Source: Phaeobacter bryozoorum
GTDB lineage: Bacteria; Pseudomonadota; Alphaproteobacteria; Rhodobacterales; Rhodobacteraceae
DNA length: 64,000 bases
Assembly (NCBI RefSeq): GCF_041893525.1
Contig: NZ_CP169068.1
Direction: 5' to 3' (one strand)
Shown here piece after piece: positions 6,769 to 15,928 of this stretch. Both the position numbers and the translations under genes were made by a program. The notes under the pieces are model-generated. The model was not told the DNA's origin, searched no databases, and saw only the letters and a list, made by a program, of their open reading frames with translations. Each line of letters starts with the position of its first letter. Position 1 is the stretch's first letter.

Positions 6769-7758
6769 ATGACCGATCCCCATTTCAACATCATGATCAT
6801 CGGACAGGCCGGACGGTTGCAATATGAGGCGGTGCTGTTTGCCGCCTCTCTGCGACACTATGCTCCCGATTTTGCCGGGCGGCTCTATGTGGCGGTTCCG
6901 CAGCCTGGACCCAAGTGGCACAAGGACCCGAGCATCCGCAGCCAGCCGGTCTTGCAGGCGCTGGATATGCTTGGGGCGCACCTCCTGCCATTTCAGTCCG
7001 ACGTCTTTGGTCAGGCCTACCCCTATGGGAACAAGATCGAGGCGCTTCTGGCGCTTCCTGAGGGGCAGCCTTTTGTCTTCTTTGACAGTGATACGCTGAT
7101 CACCGGTCCGATTGATCAGCTGCCGTTTGATTTTGGTCGGCCCTCGGCATCGCTGCGGCGCGAAGGCACCTGGCCGAAGCCCACGCTCTATGGGCCCGAT
7201 ATGACAGGAATCTGGCGGGCGCTCTATGACCGTTTCGATCTGGATTTTGACAGCAGCCTCGATCTCAGCCAGCCCGAAAATTTCTGGCGCCGCTATCTCT
7301 ACTTCAATGCCGGCTATTTCTATGGTGCCTGTCCGCAGGTCTTTGGGCGCCGGTTTCTCGACTATGCGACATCAATCCGCGACGACCTGCCCATGGCGCT
7401 GATCGGGCAGTCACTGGACCCCTGGCTGGACCAGATCGCCCTGCCCCTTGTCATCCACAGCCTGGGCGGTGGCCGCGACACGCTGCCGGAGGGATATCTC
7501 GACGGGGTGACCAGCTGCCACTACCGCAGCTTCCCGCTGCTATATGCGCGCGAGAGCGACGCCGTTGTCGACGCGCTGGAGACCGTGGCAAGCCCGAACA
7601 AAATCAAGAAAGTTCTGAAGCAATATGAGCCGATGAAACGGATGATCTACCAGGGGCGCGGTGCCAAGCTGCGCGCGATGTTTGACCGCGACAACCTGCC
7701 TCGCAAGGAGCAGGCCCTGCGCAATCGGATCAAATCCGCAGGCTTCTGGATGCGATAA
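6769..7758 (+). CDS. GT-A fold glycosyltransferase-like protein
   Basis: The 329-residue protein starts at an ATG followed by FNIMIIGQAGRLQYEAVLFAASL, a typical beginning of a nucleotide-sugar binding fold. FVFFDSDTLITGP near residue 105 contains a DxD-type motif (DSD) that would bind the metal and the sugar nucleotide, as in family 8-like glycosyltransferases. LYFNAGYFYGACP near residue 180 fits the acceptor-side loop. There is no signal peptide or membrane helix, so it is probably cytoplasmic. The C-terminus is basic (KIKKVLKQYEPMKRM and RKEQALRNRIK). Acceptor and donor are unknown. It stands alone, with about 170 bases before the next gene. Confidence 0.7.
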   Translation: MTDPHFNIMIIGQAGRLQYEAVLFAASLRHYAPDFAGRLYVAVPQPGPKWHKDPSIRSQPVLQALDMLGAHLLPFQSDVFGQAYPYGNKIEALLALPEGQPFVFFDSDTLITGPIDQLPFDFGRPSASLRREGTWPKPTLYGPDMTGIWRALYDRFDLDFDSSLDLSQPENFWRRYLYFNAGYFYGACPQVFGRRFLDYATSIRDDLPMALIGQSLDPWLDQIALPLVIHSLGGGRDTLPEGYLDGVTSCHYRSFPLLYARESDAVVDALETVASPNKIKKVLKQYEPMKRMIYQGRGAKLRAMFDRDNLPRKEQALRNRIKSAGFWMR

Positions 7759-7930
7759 CCGGCGCCGCCGCTGGCAGCCCCGGATCAGGACCAAGGGCCA
7801 GGCAGCGCTGTTTCAATCGGCCCCGGCGTCACCGATCAAGAGGCGCGTCCAAATTGCGCCTTGCCTTACGCGCCGTGGCGGAGTGTTCTTACGCGCGAGA
7901 CGTATTCGACCATCCAAGGGGAGCACATCC

Positions 7931-9223
7931 ATGTCTGAAGCGCCAAGCTACGGGTTCGACACATTGCAAATTCACGCGGGCGCCAAGCCCGATCCGGCCA
8001 CCGGTGCGCGGCAGACACCGATCTACCAGACCACGGCCTATGTGTTCCGCGATGCAGATCACGCCGCCGCCCTGTTCAATCTGCAGGAAGTTGGCTTTAT
8101 CTATTCGCGCCTGACCAACCCCACGGTCGCCGTACTTCAGGAGCGCATTGCGACCCTGGAAGGCGGCGTCGGCGCGGTCTGCTGCTCTTCCGGCCACGCC
8201 GCACAGATCATGGCGCTGTTCCCGCTGATGGGCCCGGGCCGTAACGTCGTTGCATCGACGCGCCTTTATGGAGGCACCGTCACCCAGTTCAGCCAGACCA
8301 TCAAACGCTTTGGCTGGTCAGCGAAATTTGTCGATTTTGACGATCCGGATGCGGTTGCGGCCGCAATTGATGACGATACACGGGCCGTATTTGGGGAATC
8401 GGTCGCCAACCCCGGCGGCTATGTGACCGATATCCGCTCGATTGCGGATGTTGCAGATGCGGCGGGCGTGCCGCTGATCATCGACAACACATCTGCCACG
8501 CCATACCTCTGCAATCCAATTGCCCATGGTGCGACGCTGGTGGTGCATTCCACCACGAAATACCTGACCGGCAATGGTACCGTCACCGGCGGCGTGATTG
8601 TCGATTCCGGCAAATTCGACTGGTCGGCAGATGACAAATTCCCGTCGCTGTCGCAGCCCGAACCGGCCTATCACGGGCTGAAGTTCCACGAGACCTTTGG
8701 CGGGCTGGCCTTTACCTTCCACGGGATTGCCATCGGTCTGCGTGACCTCGGCATGACGATGAACCCACAGGCCGCGCATTACACCTTGATGGGGGTCGAA
8801 ACCCTTAGCCTGCGGATGGAACGCCACTGCGAGAACGCCAAAACCGTTGCGTCCTGGCTCGAACAGGATCCGCGGGTTGATTATGTGACCTATGCGGGGC
8901 TGCCCTCGTCGCCATATCACGCCCGTGCCAAGGAGCACTATCCCAAGGGCACCGGCGGGCTGTTCACCTTTGCGGTCAAGGGCGGCTATGACGCCTGTGT
9001 CAAACTGGTGAACTCTCTCGAAATTTTCAGCCATGTCGCGAACCTTGGCGATACCCGGTCGCTGATCATCCACTCGGCCTCCACCACCCACCGTCAGCTG
9101 ACGCCGGAACAGCAGGAAGCCGCCGGCGCCGGGGCCAATGTCGTGCGTGTCTCGATCGGGATCGAAAATGCTGAAGACCTGATCGCCGATCTGGATCAGG
9201 CGCTGACCGCCGCCACCAGCTAG
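7931..9223 (+). CDS. O-acetylhomoserine sulfhydrylase (Cys/Met metabolism PLP enzyme)
   Basis: The 430-residue protein belongs to the Cys/Met metabolism PLP-dependent family. It is most like O-acetyl-L-homoserine sulfhydrylase, which makes homocysteine from O-acetylhomoserine and sulfide in methionine synthesis. FDTLQIHAGAKPDPATGARQ at the start and the PLP lysine in VVHSTTKYLTGNG (Lys210) are characteristic. IYSRLTNPTVAVLQERIA and SSGHAAQ bind the cofactor phosphate. The ATG at 7931 follows an AGGGGAG ribosome-binding site; a longer in-frame extension upstream overlaps the preceding gene and lacks family similarity. A strong terminator follows at 9247. Length and motifs fit the family well. 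Confidence 0.92.
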   Translation: MSEAPSYGFDTLQIHAGAKPDPATGARQTPIYQTTAYVFRDADHAAALFNLQEVGFIYSRLTNPTVAVLQERIATLEGGVGAVCCSSGHAAQIMALFPLMGPGRNVVASTRLYGGTVTQFSQTIKRFGWSAKFVDFDDPDAVAAAIDDDTRAVFGESVANPGGYVTDIRSIADVADAAGVPLIIDNTSATPYLCNPIAHGATLVVHSTTKYLTGNGTVTGGVIVDSGKFDWSADDKFPSLSQPEPAYHGLKFHETFGGLAFTFHGIAIGLRDLGMTMNPQAAHYTLMGVETLSLRMERHCENAKTVASWLEQDPRVDYVTYAGLPSSPYHARAKEHYPKGTGGLFTFAVKGGYDACVKLVNSLEIFSHVANLGDTRSLIIHSASTTHRQLTPEQQEAAGAGANVVRVSIGIENAEDLIADLDQALTAATS

Positions 9224-9246
9224 GGAAACGGCACTGCCAAAACATG

Positions 9247-9275
9247 AAAAAGGCCGGGGTAACCCGGCCTTTTTG
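9247..9275. terminator. Bidirectional intrinsic terminator
   Basis: A GGCCGGG/CCCGGCC stem with a GTAA loop is flanked by A and T runs on the two sides, so it can end both the sulfhydrylase gene and the convergent SIMPL gene. Confidence 0.88.
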
Positions 9276-9283
9276 TTATGTGG

Positions 9284-10000
9284 TTAGTCGGCGTCGGTGG
9301 ATTTGATATCGTAGACAACCGACACGCTGTGACTAAAGCTCAGTTCGCCCGCCTCGATCGGCATAGGGGCGCTACGAGCCATCTCCATCGCCATCATCGG
9401 CTGGCCACCGCCGGTCTCGCGGTCATGGATCGACCGTACCGGCCCCAGTTCGACCCCAGCGGCTTCGGCGAGCTGGGTCGCCTTGCGCAGGGCATCCTTT
9501 ACCGCTGCCCCCCGGATCTGGTCCTGCACCTTGGCCGGATCGGCCACACCAAAGCTAAGCCCGCGGAAATCATTGGCGCCGACCCTCAGCACCTGATCGA
9601 GCACCTCGCCCAGGCGATCCAGATCGCGGATCCTGAGGGCCAGGGTATTTGACGCCGAGAACCCGGTAATCTTGCGGCGCCCGTCGTCATAGCTGCGATC
9701 CTGCGACCAGACCGGGTTGAGCGAGATCTGCTGGGTCTGCATATCCTCAGCCGCGATGCCGGCCGCTCTCAACTCATCGACGACCTCCACCATCTTGGTC
9801 GAGACGGCCGACATGGCCAGCGCGGCCTCATCAGCTTCTTCGGTCACGCCAAGCGTGATTGTTGCCAGCGTGGGCGTGACCGCGATACGTGCGTCCCCGG
9901 TGACGGCAATCTGCCGGTCGATGCGGGTTTCATCGGCACTTGCCAGACCTGTTGCCAGCACGACGGCCAGGGCCGAGGCCAAAATATGTGTCGCTTTCAT
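9284..10000 (-). CDS. SIMPL domain (DUF541) periplasmic protein
   Basis: The 238-residue protein opens with a signal peptide (MKATHILASALAVVLATGLASA, cleavage probably after ASA). The mature part has the SIMPL/DUF541 pattern: IAVTGDARIAVTPTLATITLGV, the helical EADEAALAMSAVSTKM segment, then a second half with YDDGRRKITGFSASNTL and AVKDALRKATQLAEAAGV. These proteins form oligomeric periplasmic assemblies; their roles in stress defence are poorly defined. The start at 10000 follows a GGGAGC site, and longer in-frame extensions lack a signal sequence. It is convergent with the sulfhydrylase gene. Confidence 0.88.
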   Translation of the reverse strand: MKATHILASALAVVLATGLASADETRIDRQIAVTGDARIAVTPTLATITLGVTEEADEAALAMSAVSTKMVEVVDELRAAGIAAEDMQTQQISLNPVWSQDRSYDDGRRKITGFSASNTLALRIRDLDRLGEVLDQVLRVGANDFRGLSFGVADPAKVQDQIRGAAVKDALRKATQLAEAAGVELGPVRSIHDRETGGGQPMMAMEMARSAPMPIEAGELSFSHSVSVVYDIKSTDAD

Positions 10001-10169
10001 AGAACTGCTCCCTTTCTGAGGTGTTACATGGGGATGGCAATTGACCGCCTGCAAGGGGGAAATGGTGTCTTTTCCTTTCCCTTGCGCCCGCTCTGCCGTA
10101 TGGTCTGCGCCAAGATCGCCTTGCCACACTGGGGTATGGGCACATTAGAGCTGAAGGCGTGTTTGCATC

Positions 10170-12833
10170 ATGAAACCGGGGTTTGCACTCTCTCTGTCCT
10201 CCACCGGCGTTTGCCTGTTGCAGCGAGCCGCTGGTGGCTGGCGTCAGATTGGCACGGTTGCGCTGGATGTGGAGGATCTGGGTGAGGCATTGGCAGACCT
10301 GCGCCGACTGGGCGAACGGTACGCCCAGGGGCCGATCGCCTGCAAGCTCATCATTCCCAATGATCAGATCCGTTATCTGACCCTTCAGACCGGCGTCACT
10401 GACACTGCGGATCGTCGTGCCGCCGCCGAACGGGGACTGGACGGGGCGACCCCGTATCGGGTCGATGAACTGGCCTTTGACCTCAGCGAGGATGGATCGC
10501 AGACGCATGTGGCCGCAGTGGCCCGGGAGACACTGCAGGAAGCCGAAGATTTTGCTCTGATGCACGGGTTTCTGCCGGTTGGTTTCGTGGCGGTACCGGG
10601 CGATATGGATTTTCTGGGAGAGCCCTACTTTGGCGCCTCGCAGACGTTGCTGCAATCAGGGGAAGAACCAGCTGAGCCTGATGGAATTGCGGTCGTCAAC
10701 ATAGGCCCCGCCGCGCCGCCTGAGCCTGAGCCTGAGCCTGAGCCTGTGGAAAGCACGTCTGACGGCACCGAGGCCAGACCCGACGAGCAGCCGGATGCCC
10801 TGCCGACCGATGCCGCTGCTGCCGCCAAGGACGCAACGGCGGACGAAGCGGTTGTGAACACGGCTGCAACCGCGCCTGAAGCGAGCAACACTGTCGAAGC
10901 CTCTGCGGTGGAGACCGCACCATCAGCGACAGCCGACACCCCAAGCGACCCCGCCGAACCCGCTGCCGCGACCGGGTTTTCCACGCGCAGGCGCAAGGAG
11001 GGCGCAGTCCGGAGCGAACCAACGCTGCGCGCCACGACCGCCGCTGCGGATGTGGCGTCGATCCCGGCTGGAACTTCCACGGACGCGGCGCAACCGTCAG
11101 ATAAACCGTCGGACAAGGTCGCTGCTACAACACCAGGGCTGACTGCGAATGGCAAATCCCCTGATGCTGGTCGCGTGGTCCCGCATGCGGCGTTTGGCAC
11201 GATCGCCCTGGCAGATAGCCCTGTCGGGTCTGGTGGTGGTCTGGGCAAGGCCCCGGCCATAGTTTCGCCGCCCGCAGCCGCCAAGGCCATCATCCCCCCG
11301 GCGCCAAAACCATCGGGTCCAGCGCCTGTCCTGCCCCGCGATGAAATGGTTGAGATTTCCCTGACGGACACCCCGAAGGATAAGAAATCCCTGCATGAAG
11401 CAGGCAAGGCTGCTCTGCTGGCCGGCGTCAGAAAGAAAAAAATCGGCGGCAAACCACGTTTCCTGGGGCTTGCTCTAGTGACGGCTCTGCTCCTATTCAT
11501 GGCAATCGTGGCCGCCTGGGCCATACTTGCGGAAAAGCAGACGCGCAACGCCGTGACTGATGGCACCGCGGTCCCTCTGGACACGCCCGAGACCGCTGAG
11601 GCTGGCGACATTGCCCCACAGGTAAGCGCCATTCCCGATCAGCCGGACGATGGTTCCCTGCTACCGCTGGACAACATCTCCGATGACGCCGCCGCCGTGC
11701 CCTCCGACCCGGCAGAGAGCGACGTGGATGGGCTTTCCAGTACCGATACGGCGGTTCTGGATGCCCTGCGGCTTGAACAGGAGGGAGCCGAAGCGGCGGA
11801 GCAGACGCTGACCGAAGACCTCGATCTGGCAGAGCTGGCACCTGAGGCGGACCCAGAAATGGGCGACGCCGAACAGGATACACCGCTGACCCGCGCCGCC
11901 CAATATGCGGCCACAGGTATCTGGCAGCACGCCCCCGAAACGCCGGAGGCACCGGGGGCGGAGAACCTCGAGACGCTTTACGTGGCCTCGATTGACCCGA
12001 CAGACATTTCCGAAGATGCCATAGCGCTGCCGGATCCGGATCTCTACGCGACCGACCTGCAACTTGGTTCGGTCAGCACGCCAACAGCCGCCGGGCAGCA
12101 GTTTGAACTGGATGAGCGCGGCTTGGTCAAAGCGACTCCGGAAGGCAGCCTGAACCCGGATGGGGTCATGGTGTTCCTCGGTCGCCCGGAGAAAGTCCCG
12201 CCGCCGACACCGGCCCGCCCCGACCCCGAAGTTGCAGCGGCAGCAGAGGAAGCCGCGCGACAGGCGATCCTGTCGGAACTCCGGCCGAAGCAACGCCCAA
12301 GGGATCTGGTTGAGCAGAACGAACGGGCCCAGCTCGGCGGGTTGAGCCGCGCCGAGCTGGGCGCCTTACGTCCCCGCCCGCGCCCGCCCGGACTGAAGCC
12401 CGCTGAAGAGAACAGCCTGCCTGCAACCGCACAGGCCATTGCGCGCTCCGTGGTTCCGCGCGCGCGGCCGGCCAATTTTGCCAATCTGGTCGATCGTGCC
12501 CAACGCAACCCGCAGCGCAACGCGGAGCCGAGCATTGCCGAAGCCGTTGCCAGCAGCCCGCCGCAGACCGTGACGCCCCGGATCCCGTCCAGTGCGTCCG
12601 TGGCCCGTCAGGCCACGATCGACAACGCGATCAACCTGCGGCGCGTGAACCTGATTGGTGTCTATGGCACCCCTTCAAATCGCCGGGCGCTGATCCTGAT
12701 GCCCAATGGGCGGTACAAGAAGGTGAAGGTCGGAGACCGGATCGACGGTGGCCGCGTTGTCGCTATCGGCGACAGCCAACTGCAATACCAGAAAGGCAAT
12801 CGAAATCTGACGCTGAAAATTCCGAGTGGCTAA
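10170..12833 (+). CDS. Large inner-membrane protein with PilM/GspL-like N-terminus and PilP/GspC-like C-terminus
   Basis: The 887-residue protein has three parts. Residues 1-155 resemble the actin-like fold of PilM/GspL (LIIPNDQIRYLTLQTG, then AERGLDGATPYRVDELAFDL). A Pro/Ala/Glu-rich linker follows, including a PE dipeptide run encoded by perfect hexamer repeats near 10720. One transmembrane helix (FLGLALVTALLLFMAIVAAW) lies near residue 435. A long acidic periplasmic region then ends in a small domain (RRALILMPNGRYKKVKVGD, then GGRVVAIGDSQLQYQKG) of the type seen in PilP/GspC. It thus looks like an envelope-spanning tether, although no pilus or secretion genes are nearby. The domain likeness is by eye; function is unknown. 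Confidence 0.7.
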   Translation: MKPGFALSLSSTGVCLLQRAAGGWRQIGTVALDVEDLGEALADLRRLGERYAQGPIACKLIIPNDQIRYLTLQTGVTDTADRRAAAERGLDGATPYRVDELAFDLSEDGSQTHVAAVARETLQEAEDFALMHGFLPVGFVAVPGDMDFLGEPYFGASQTLLQSGEEPAEPDGIAVVNIGPAAPPEPEPEPEPVESTSDGTEARPDEQPDALPTDAAAAAKDATADEAVVNTAATAPEASNTVEASAVETAPSATADTPSDPAEPAAATGFSTRRRKEGAVRSEPTLRATTAAADVASIPAGTSTDAAQPSDKPSDKVAATTPGLTANGKSPDAGRVVPHAAFGTIALADSPVGSGGGLGKAPAIVSPPAAAKAIIPPAPKPSGPAPVLPRDEMVEISLTDTPKDKKSLHEAGKAALLAGVRKKKIGGKPRFLGLALVTALLLFMAIVAAWAILAEKQTRNAVTDGTAVPLDTPETAEAGDIAPQVSAIPDQPDDGSLLPLDNISDDAAAVPSDPAESDVDGLSSTDTAVLDALRLEQEGAEAAEQTLTEDLDLAELAPEADPEMGDAEQDTPLTRAAQYAATGIWQHAPETPEAPGAENLETLYVASIDPTDISEDAIALPDPDLYATDLQLGSVSTPTAAGQQFELDERGLVKATPEGSLNPDGVMVFLGRPEKVPPPTPARPDPEVAAAAEEAARQAILSELRPKQRPRDLVEQNERAQLGGLSRAELGALRPRPRPPGLKPAEENSLPATAQAIARSVVPRARPANFANLVDRAQRNPQRNAEPSIAEAVASSPPQTVTPRIPSSASVARQATIDNAINLRRVNLIGVYGTPSNRRALILMPNGRYKKVKVGDRIDGGRVVAIGDSQLQYQKGNRNLTLKIPSG

Positions 12834-12846
12834 TTCCGAGTGGCTA
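12819..12846 (+). repeat. Exact 14-base tandem duplication across the stop codon
   Basis: AATTCCGAGTGGCT is repeated head to tail at 12819-12832 and 12833-12846. The stop codon TAA of the preceding gene (12831-12833) spans the junction, so the second copy lies just outside the coding region. It looks like a recent replication slippage event. Confidence 0.85.
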
Positions 12847-12892
12847 GGGGCCGCATCTTAACTGAAGACGCTCATTCGAAGCTGACTTGTCA

Positions 12893-12922
12893 AAGCCGGA
12901 CCTGCATAGGCCCGGCTTCTTT
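12893..12922. terminator. Bidirectional terminator between the envelope protein gene and hppD
   Basis: The stem AGCCGG-x-CCT pairs with AGG-x-CCGGCT around a four-base loop, followed by TTCTTTGG on the plus strand. The gene on each side points towards it. Confidence 0.7.
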
Positions 12923-12944
12923 GGTTCAGTGGGGTAAGGGGCAG

Positions 12945-14045
12945 TTATTCTACCCCTGTAAGCTCTCCATTGGCGATCTGCTCGCGCTCGATCGACTCAA
13001 ACAGAGCCTTGAAGTTCCCCTCGCCAAAACCATCGTCGCCCTTGCGCTGAATGAACTCAAAGAAGATCGGCCCGATCACGGTCTTGGAGAAGATCTGTAG
13101 CAGGATCTTGGTTTCGCCCCCGTCAACGACCCCTTCGCCGTCGATCAGGATGCCGTGTTTCTGCATCCGGTCCAGAGGCTCGTCATGACCGACGACACGA
13201 TCATGGCTCATCTCATAATAGCTCGCGGGCGGCGCCGGCATGAAGGTGATCCCGCGTTCGGAGATTTCGTCGGTCGCCCCATAGATGTCCTCGGTCCCGA
13301 CAGCAATGTGCTGGATACCTTCACCGTTGTATTTCTTCAGATAGGACACGATCTGCCCGGTTTCGCCACGATCTTCGTTGATCGGAATGCGGATCCGGCC
13401 ACAGGGGGAGGTCAGCGCGCGGCTCAACAGGCCGGTGAACTTGCCCTCGATATCAAAGAAGCGGATTTCCTTGAAGTTGAACAGTTCACCGTAGAACTTG
13501 AACCACTTGTCCATATTGCCCTTGTAGACATTGTGGGTCAGGTGATCGAGGTAGTAGAAGCCGACGCCGCGTGGTTTGGACTGCTTCAGCCACTCGAACT
13601 CTTCGTTATAGGGCGAGGTGTCATAGTACTGGTCGATGAAGTAGATCAGAGAGCCGCCGATCCCCTTGATCGCGGGCACATCCATGGTCTTGTCGTCGCC
13701 CTCATAGGCTTCGGCGCCTTTGGACAGGGCATGTTCGAACGCTTTTTGCGCGTCAACCACCCGCCAGCCCATCGAAGGTGCGCAGGGACCATGCTCGGCC
13801 ACGAATTTCTCGGCAAAACTACCGGCCTCGGCATTCAGGATATAGGTGATATCGCCCTGCTGCCACAGCTCCACGCCGGGCTTTGCCTTATGATGACCAA
13901 CCAGCTCATAGCCCATGCGCGTAAACAGATCGCGCAGCTCCTGAGGCTCGGGGTGAGCGAATTCGACAAATTCAAAACCATCGGTGCCGGCCGGGTTTTC
14001 GGCGCTGATGACGGACTTCGGGGCATTATGCGGGAACGGACCCAT
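12945..14045 (-). CDS. hppD: 4-hydroxyphenylpyruvate dioxygenase
   Basis: This enzyme converts 4-hydroxyphenylpyruvate to homogentisate in tyrosine catabolism. The 366-residue product has the two vicinal-oxygen-chelate domains. The Fe(II) ligands are visible as His168 (YYLDHLTHNV), His246 (GIQHIAVGT) and Glu330 (FFEFIQRKGDDGFGEGNF, the strongly conserved C-terminal signature). The ATG at 14045 follows GGAGGAA and matches the usual start MGPFPHNAPK; the longer frame to 14117 is unlikely. The gene is divergent from an Lrp-family regulator gene, which probably controls it, as this pairing is common for amino-acid catabolic genes. Confidence 0.96.
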   Translation of the reverse strand: MGPFPHNAPKSVISAENPAGTDGFEFVEFAHPEPQELRDLFTRMGYELVGHHKAKPGVELWQQGDITYILNAEAGSFAEKFVAEHGPCAPSMGWRVVDAQKAFEHALSKGAEAYEGDDKTMDVPAIKGIGGSLIYFIDQYYDTSPYNEEFEWLKQSKPRGVGFYYLDHLTHNVYKGNMDKWFKFYGELFNFKEIRFFDIEGKFTGLLSRALTSPCGRIRIPINEDRGETGQIVSYLKKYNGEGIQHIAVGTEDIYGATDEISERGITFMPAPPASYYEMSHDRVVGHDEPLDRMQKHGILIDGEGVVDGGETKILLQIFSKTVIGPIFFEFIQRKGDDGFGEGNFKALFESIEREQIANGELTGVE

Positions 14046-14189
14046 GCGGCTTCCTCCAGATCGGGAATGGTGTAGCTGCATCCAGAATACCGCAATTCCG
14101 ATGCTTGTTTTGCGCATAGTTTAGGTTACACCTAGGACCAGATGCGCAGAACGCGCATTCATCGAGTGATTTACGTGAAAGTTCCGCAC

Positions 14190-14645
14190 ATGTTGGACGC
14201 AACCGATCAGAAACTGCTGGCAGCCTTGCAGAAGGATGCCCATCTTACCGCGCAGCAGCTGGGAGAATTGCTGAATCTCTCTGCCAGTCAGGCGGGGCGA
14301 CGCAGGCAGCGACTGGAGGCCGATGGCTATATCCGCAGCTACGAGGCGCGGCTTGATCCTGACAAGTTGGGGTTGAGCGTACAGGGGTTTGTTCAGGTTC
14401 ATCTGGAGAGCCACGGACCCGAACAATCTGAGCGATTTTCCCGGTTGGTCAGATCGCGCCCGGAAATCACCTCCGCCTGGACGATGACGGGCGAAGCGGA
14501 CTATTTACTTAGGGTATTTTGCACTGATCTGGCCGCCCTGAATCGACTTTTGCATGAAATTTTACTGCCACATCCCACTGTTGCGCGGGTCCAAAGTCAG
14601 ATCGTCATGGCACAATTAAAAAGCGATGGCCCCCTGCCAACTTAA
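14190..14645 (+). CDS. Lrp/AsnC family transcriptional regulator
   Basis: The product has an N-terminal HTH (DATDQKLLAALQKDAHLTAQ, LSASQAGRRRQRLEADGYI) and a C-terminal RAM ligand-binding domain (VQVHLESHG and AWTMTGEADYLLRVFC). I chose the ATG at 14190 (151 aa), which matches the normal Lrp length; an upstream in-frame start at 14142 would add 16 residues. It is divergent from hppD with a gap of about 145 bases. It therefore probably responds to tyrosine, phenylalanine or a derivative and controls hppD; this is inference from position. Confidence 0.9.
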   Translation: MLDATDQKLLAALQKDAHLTAQQLGELLNLSASQAGRRRQRLEADGYIRSYEARLDPDKLGLSVQGFVQVHLESHGPEQSERFSRLVRSRPEITSAWTMTGEADYLLRVFCTDLAALNRLLHEILLPHPTVARVQSQIVMAQLKSDGPLPT

Positions 14646-14707
14646 GGTTCCGTGAACACTCGTGCGATATACAAACACGGTACAAACTCAGAGATTGGAT
14701 AGAGACC

Positions 14708-15928
14708 GTGTCCTTTGTAGATCGTCGCATTGAAAGCCGCCCCTCCCGCGGAGAAGCCCCATTTGGGCTGAACGAAGTATTTTTCTCGCGCACTGATAGC
14801 CGCGGGGTTATTCTTGCCGGTAACTATGTATTTCAAAGGGTGTCCAATTACGACTGGGAAGAGCTGCTGGGCGCGCCGCATCGCACCATTCGCCACCCGG
14901 ACATGCCCAAGGGCGTGTTTCAACTGTTCTGGGACACGATCAAAAGCGGCCAGACCATGGGCGCCTACGTCAAAAACAAATCGAAGGATGGCCTGTATTA
15001 CTGGGTCTATGCGGTTGTCGTGCCCTGCGGCGATGGTTACCTGTCGGCCCGCCTCAAACCCAGCAGCAAGATCTTTGACAACGTGCGCGCGCTATATACC
15101 AAGCTGTTGGCTGCTGAAAAAGACGAAGGGCTGTCGCCAGAGGAAAGCGCCGAACGGCTGAAGAGCTGGATCGTCGAACACGGTTACGAAAACTACCGCC
15201 AATTCGCCACAAAAGCGATGAGCGAAGAACTGATCGCACGAGACATCGGGCTGGAGAACGAGCCGGATCAGATGATCGTCGATCTGTGCAAGATGCTGGC
15301 CAACGCCAAGACGCTTGTTGCGGAAACCGAAGGTCTGATCAAAGATTTCGACGCCATGCACACGATCCCGCATAACCTGCGGGTCATCGCGTCGCGCATT
15401 GAGCCATCAGGCGGTCCGGTCACCGTGCTCTCGCAGAACTACGGTGCTATGTCGCGCGAGATGTCGGATTGGTTCGCGGCCCATGTAATGGGGAAAGACA
15501 GCAATTTTGCGGTGATTGAAACCGCCGTCGATGATTTACTGTTTGTCGAATGTATGGTTCGCGTTCTGAAGGAATGCGACATCCAGCTTCAGAAAGAGCG
15601 GCGCAGCCTTGGCGATGTCGACATGCAGGGCGAGCGTGAGGTACTGGCCGAACTGGTGGCTGCGCAGCTTGAGCGCGCGGGCAAAGGACTGGATCAGGTG
15701 GACCGCGAGGCGTCGCGCATCATGCATGCCTGTCAGGTCATGCACCGACATTTTCTTGGCCTCAGCTCAACCCGTGTCCTGTGTAAGATTGAAAGCGCCC
15801 GCCTGCCGGAATCGGGCGAGACACTTGCCGATATCATCGACCAGCTCGGCGTGTTTCAGGAACGTATTTCCCATCGCCTGGAACGTATCGCCAAATTGAG
15901 CAATGAAATCCGCTCGCTGGAACGCTGA
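14708..15928 (+). CDS. PAS-domain protein, Aer-like N-terminus without chemoreceptor signalling domain
   Basis: The gene starts with GTG. Residues 15-120 form a PAS domain of the aerotaxis-receptor type: GLNEVFFSRTDSRGVILAGN, then APHRTIRHPDMPKGVFQLFWDTIK and DGLYYWVYAVVVP. This pattern occurs in Aer-like oxygen or redox sensors that bind FAD or haem. The remaining 280 residues are helical and contain no transmembrane helix, no HAMP domain and no recognisable MCP hairpin tip, so it is not a standard chemoreceptor. It ends in a coiled-coil-like tail (FQERISHRLERIAKLSNEIR). The output partner is unknown. There is no clear operon partner. Confidence 0.72.
   Translation: MSFVDRRIESRPSRGEAPFGLNEVFFSRTDSRGVILAGNYVFQRVSNYDWEELLGAPHRTIRHPDMPKGVFQLFWDTIKSGQTMGAYVKNKSKDGLYYWVYAVVVPCGDGYLSARLKPSSKIFDNVRALYTKLLAAEKDEGLSPEESAERLKSWIVEHGYENYRQFATKAMSEELIARDIGLENEPDQMIVDLCKMLANAKTLVAETEGLIKDFDAMHTIPHNLRVIASRIEPSGGPVTVLSQNYGAMSREMSDWFAAHVMGKDSNFAVIETAVDDLLFVECMVRVLKECDIQLQKERRSLGDVDMQGEREVLAELVAAQLERAGKGLDQVDREASRIMHACQVMHRHFLGLSSTRVLCKIESARLPESGETLADIIDQLGVFQERISHRLERIAKLSNEIRSLER

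Noticed and set aside
7759..7930. A SAM-type riboswitch in the leader of the O-acetylhomoserine sulfhydrylase gene
   Set aside because: Such leaders are common in this bacterial group, so I looked for the SAM-II pattern, but the GCTAAA-type core and its pseudoknot partners are not there.
10718..10747. A phase-variable repeat in the large envelope protein gene
   Set aside because: The repeat unit of six bases encodes Pro-Glu pairs, so changes in copy number stay in frame and would not switch the gene on or off.
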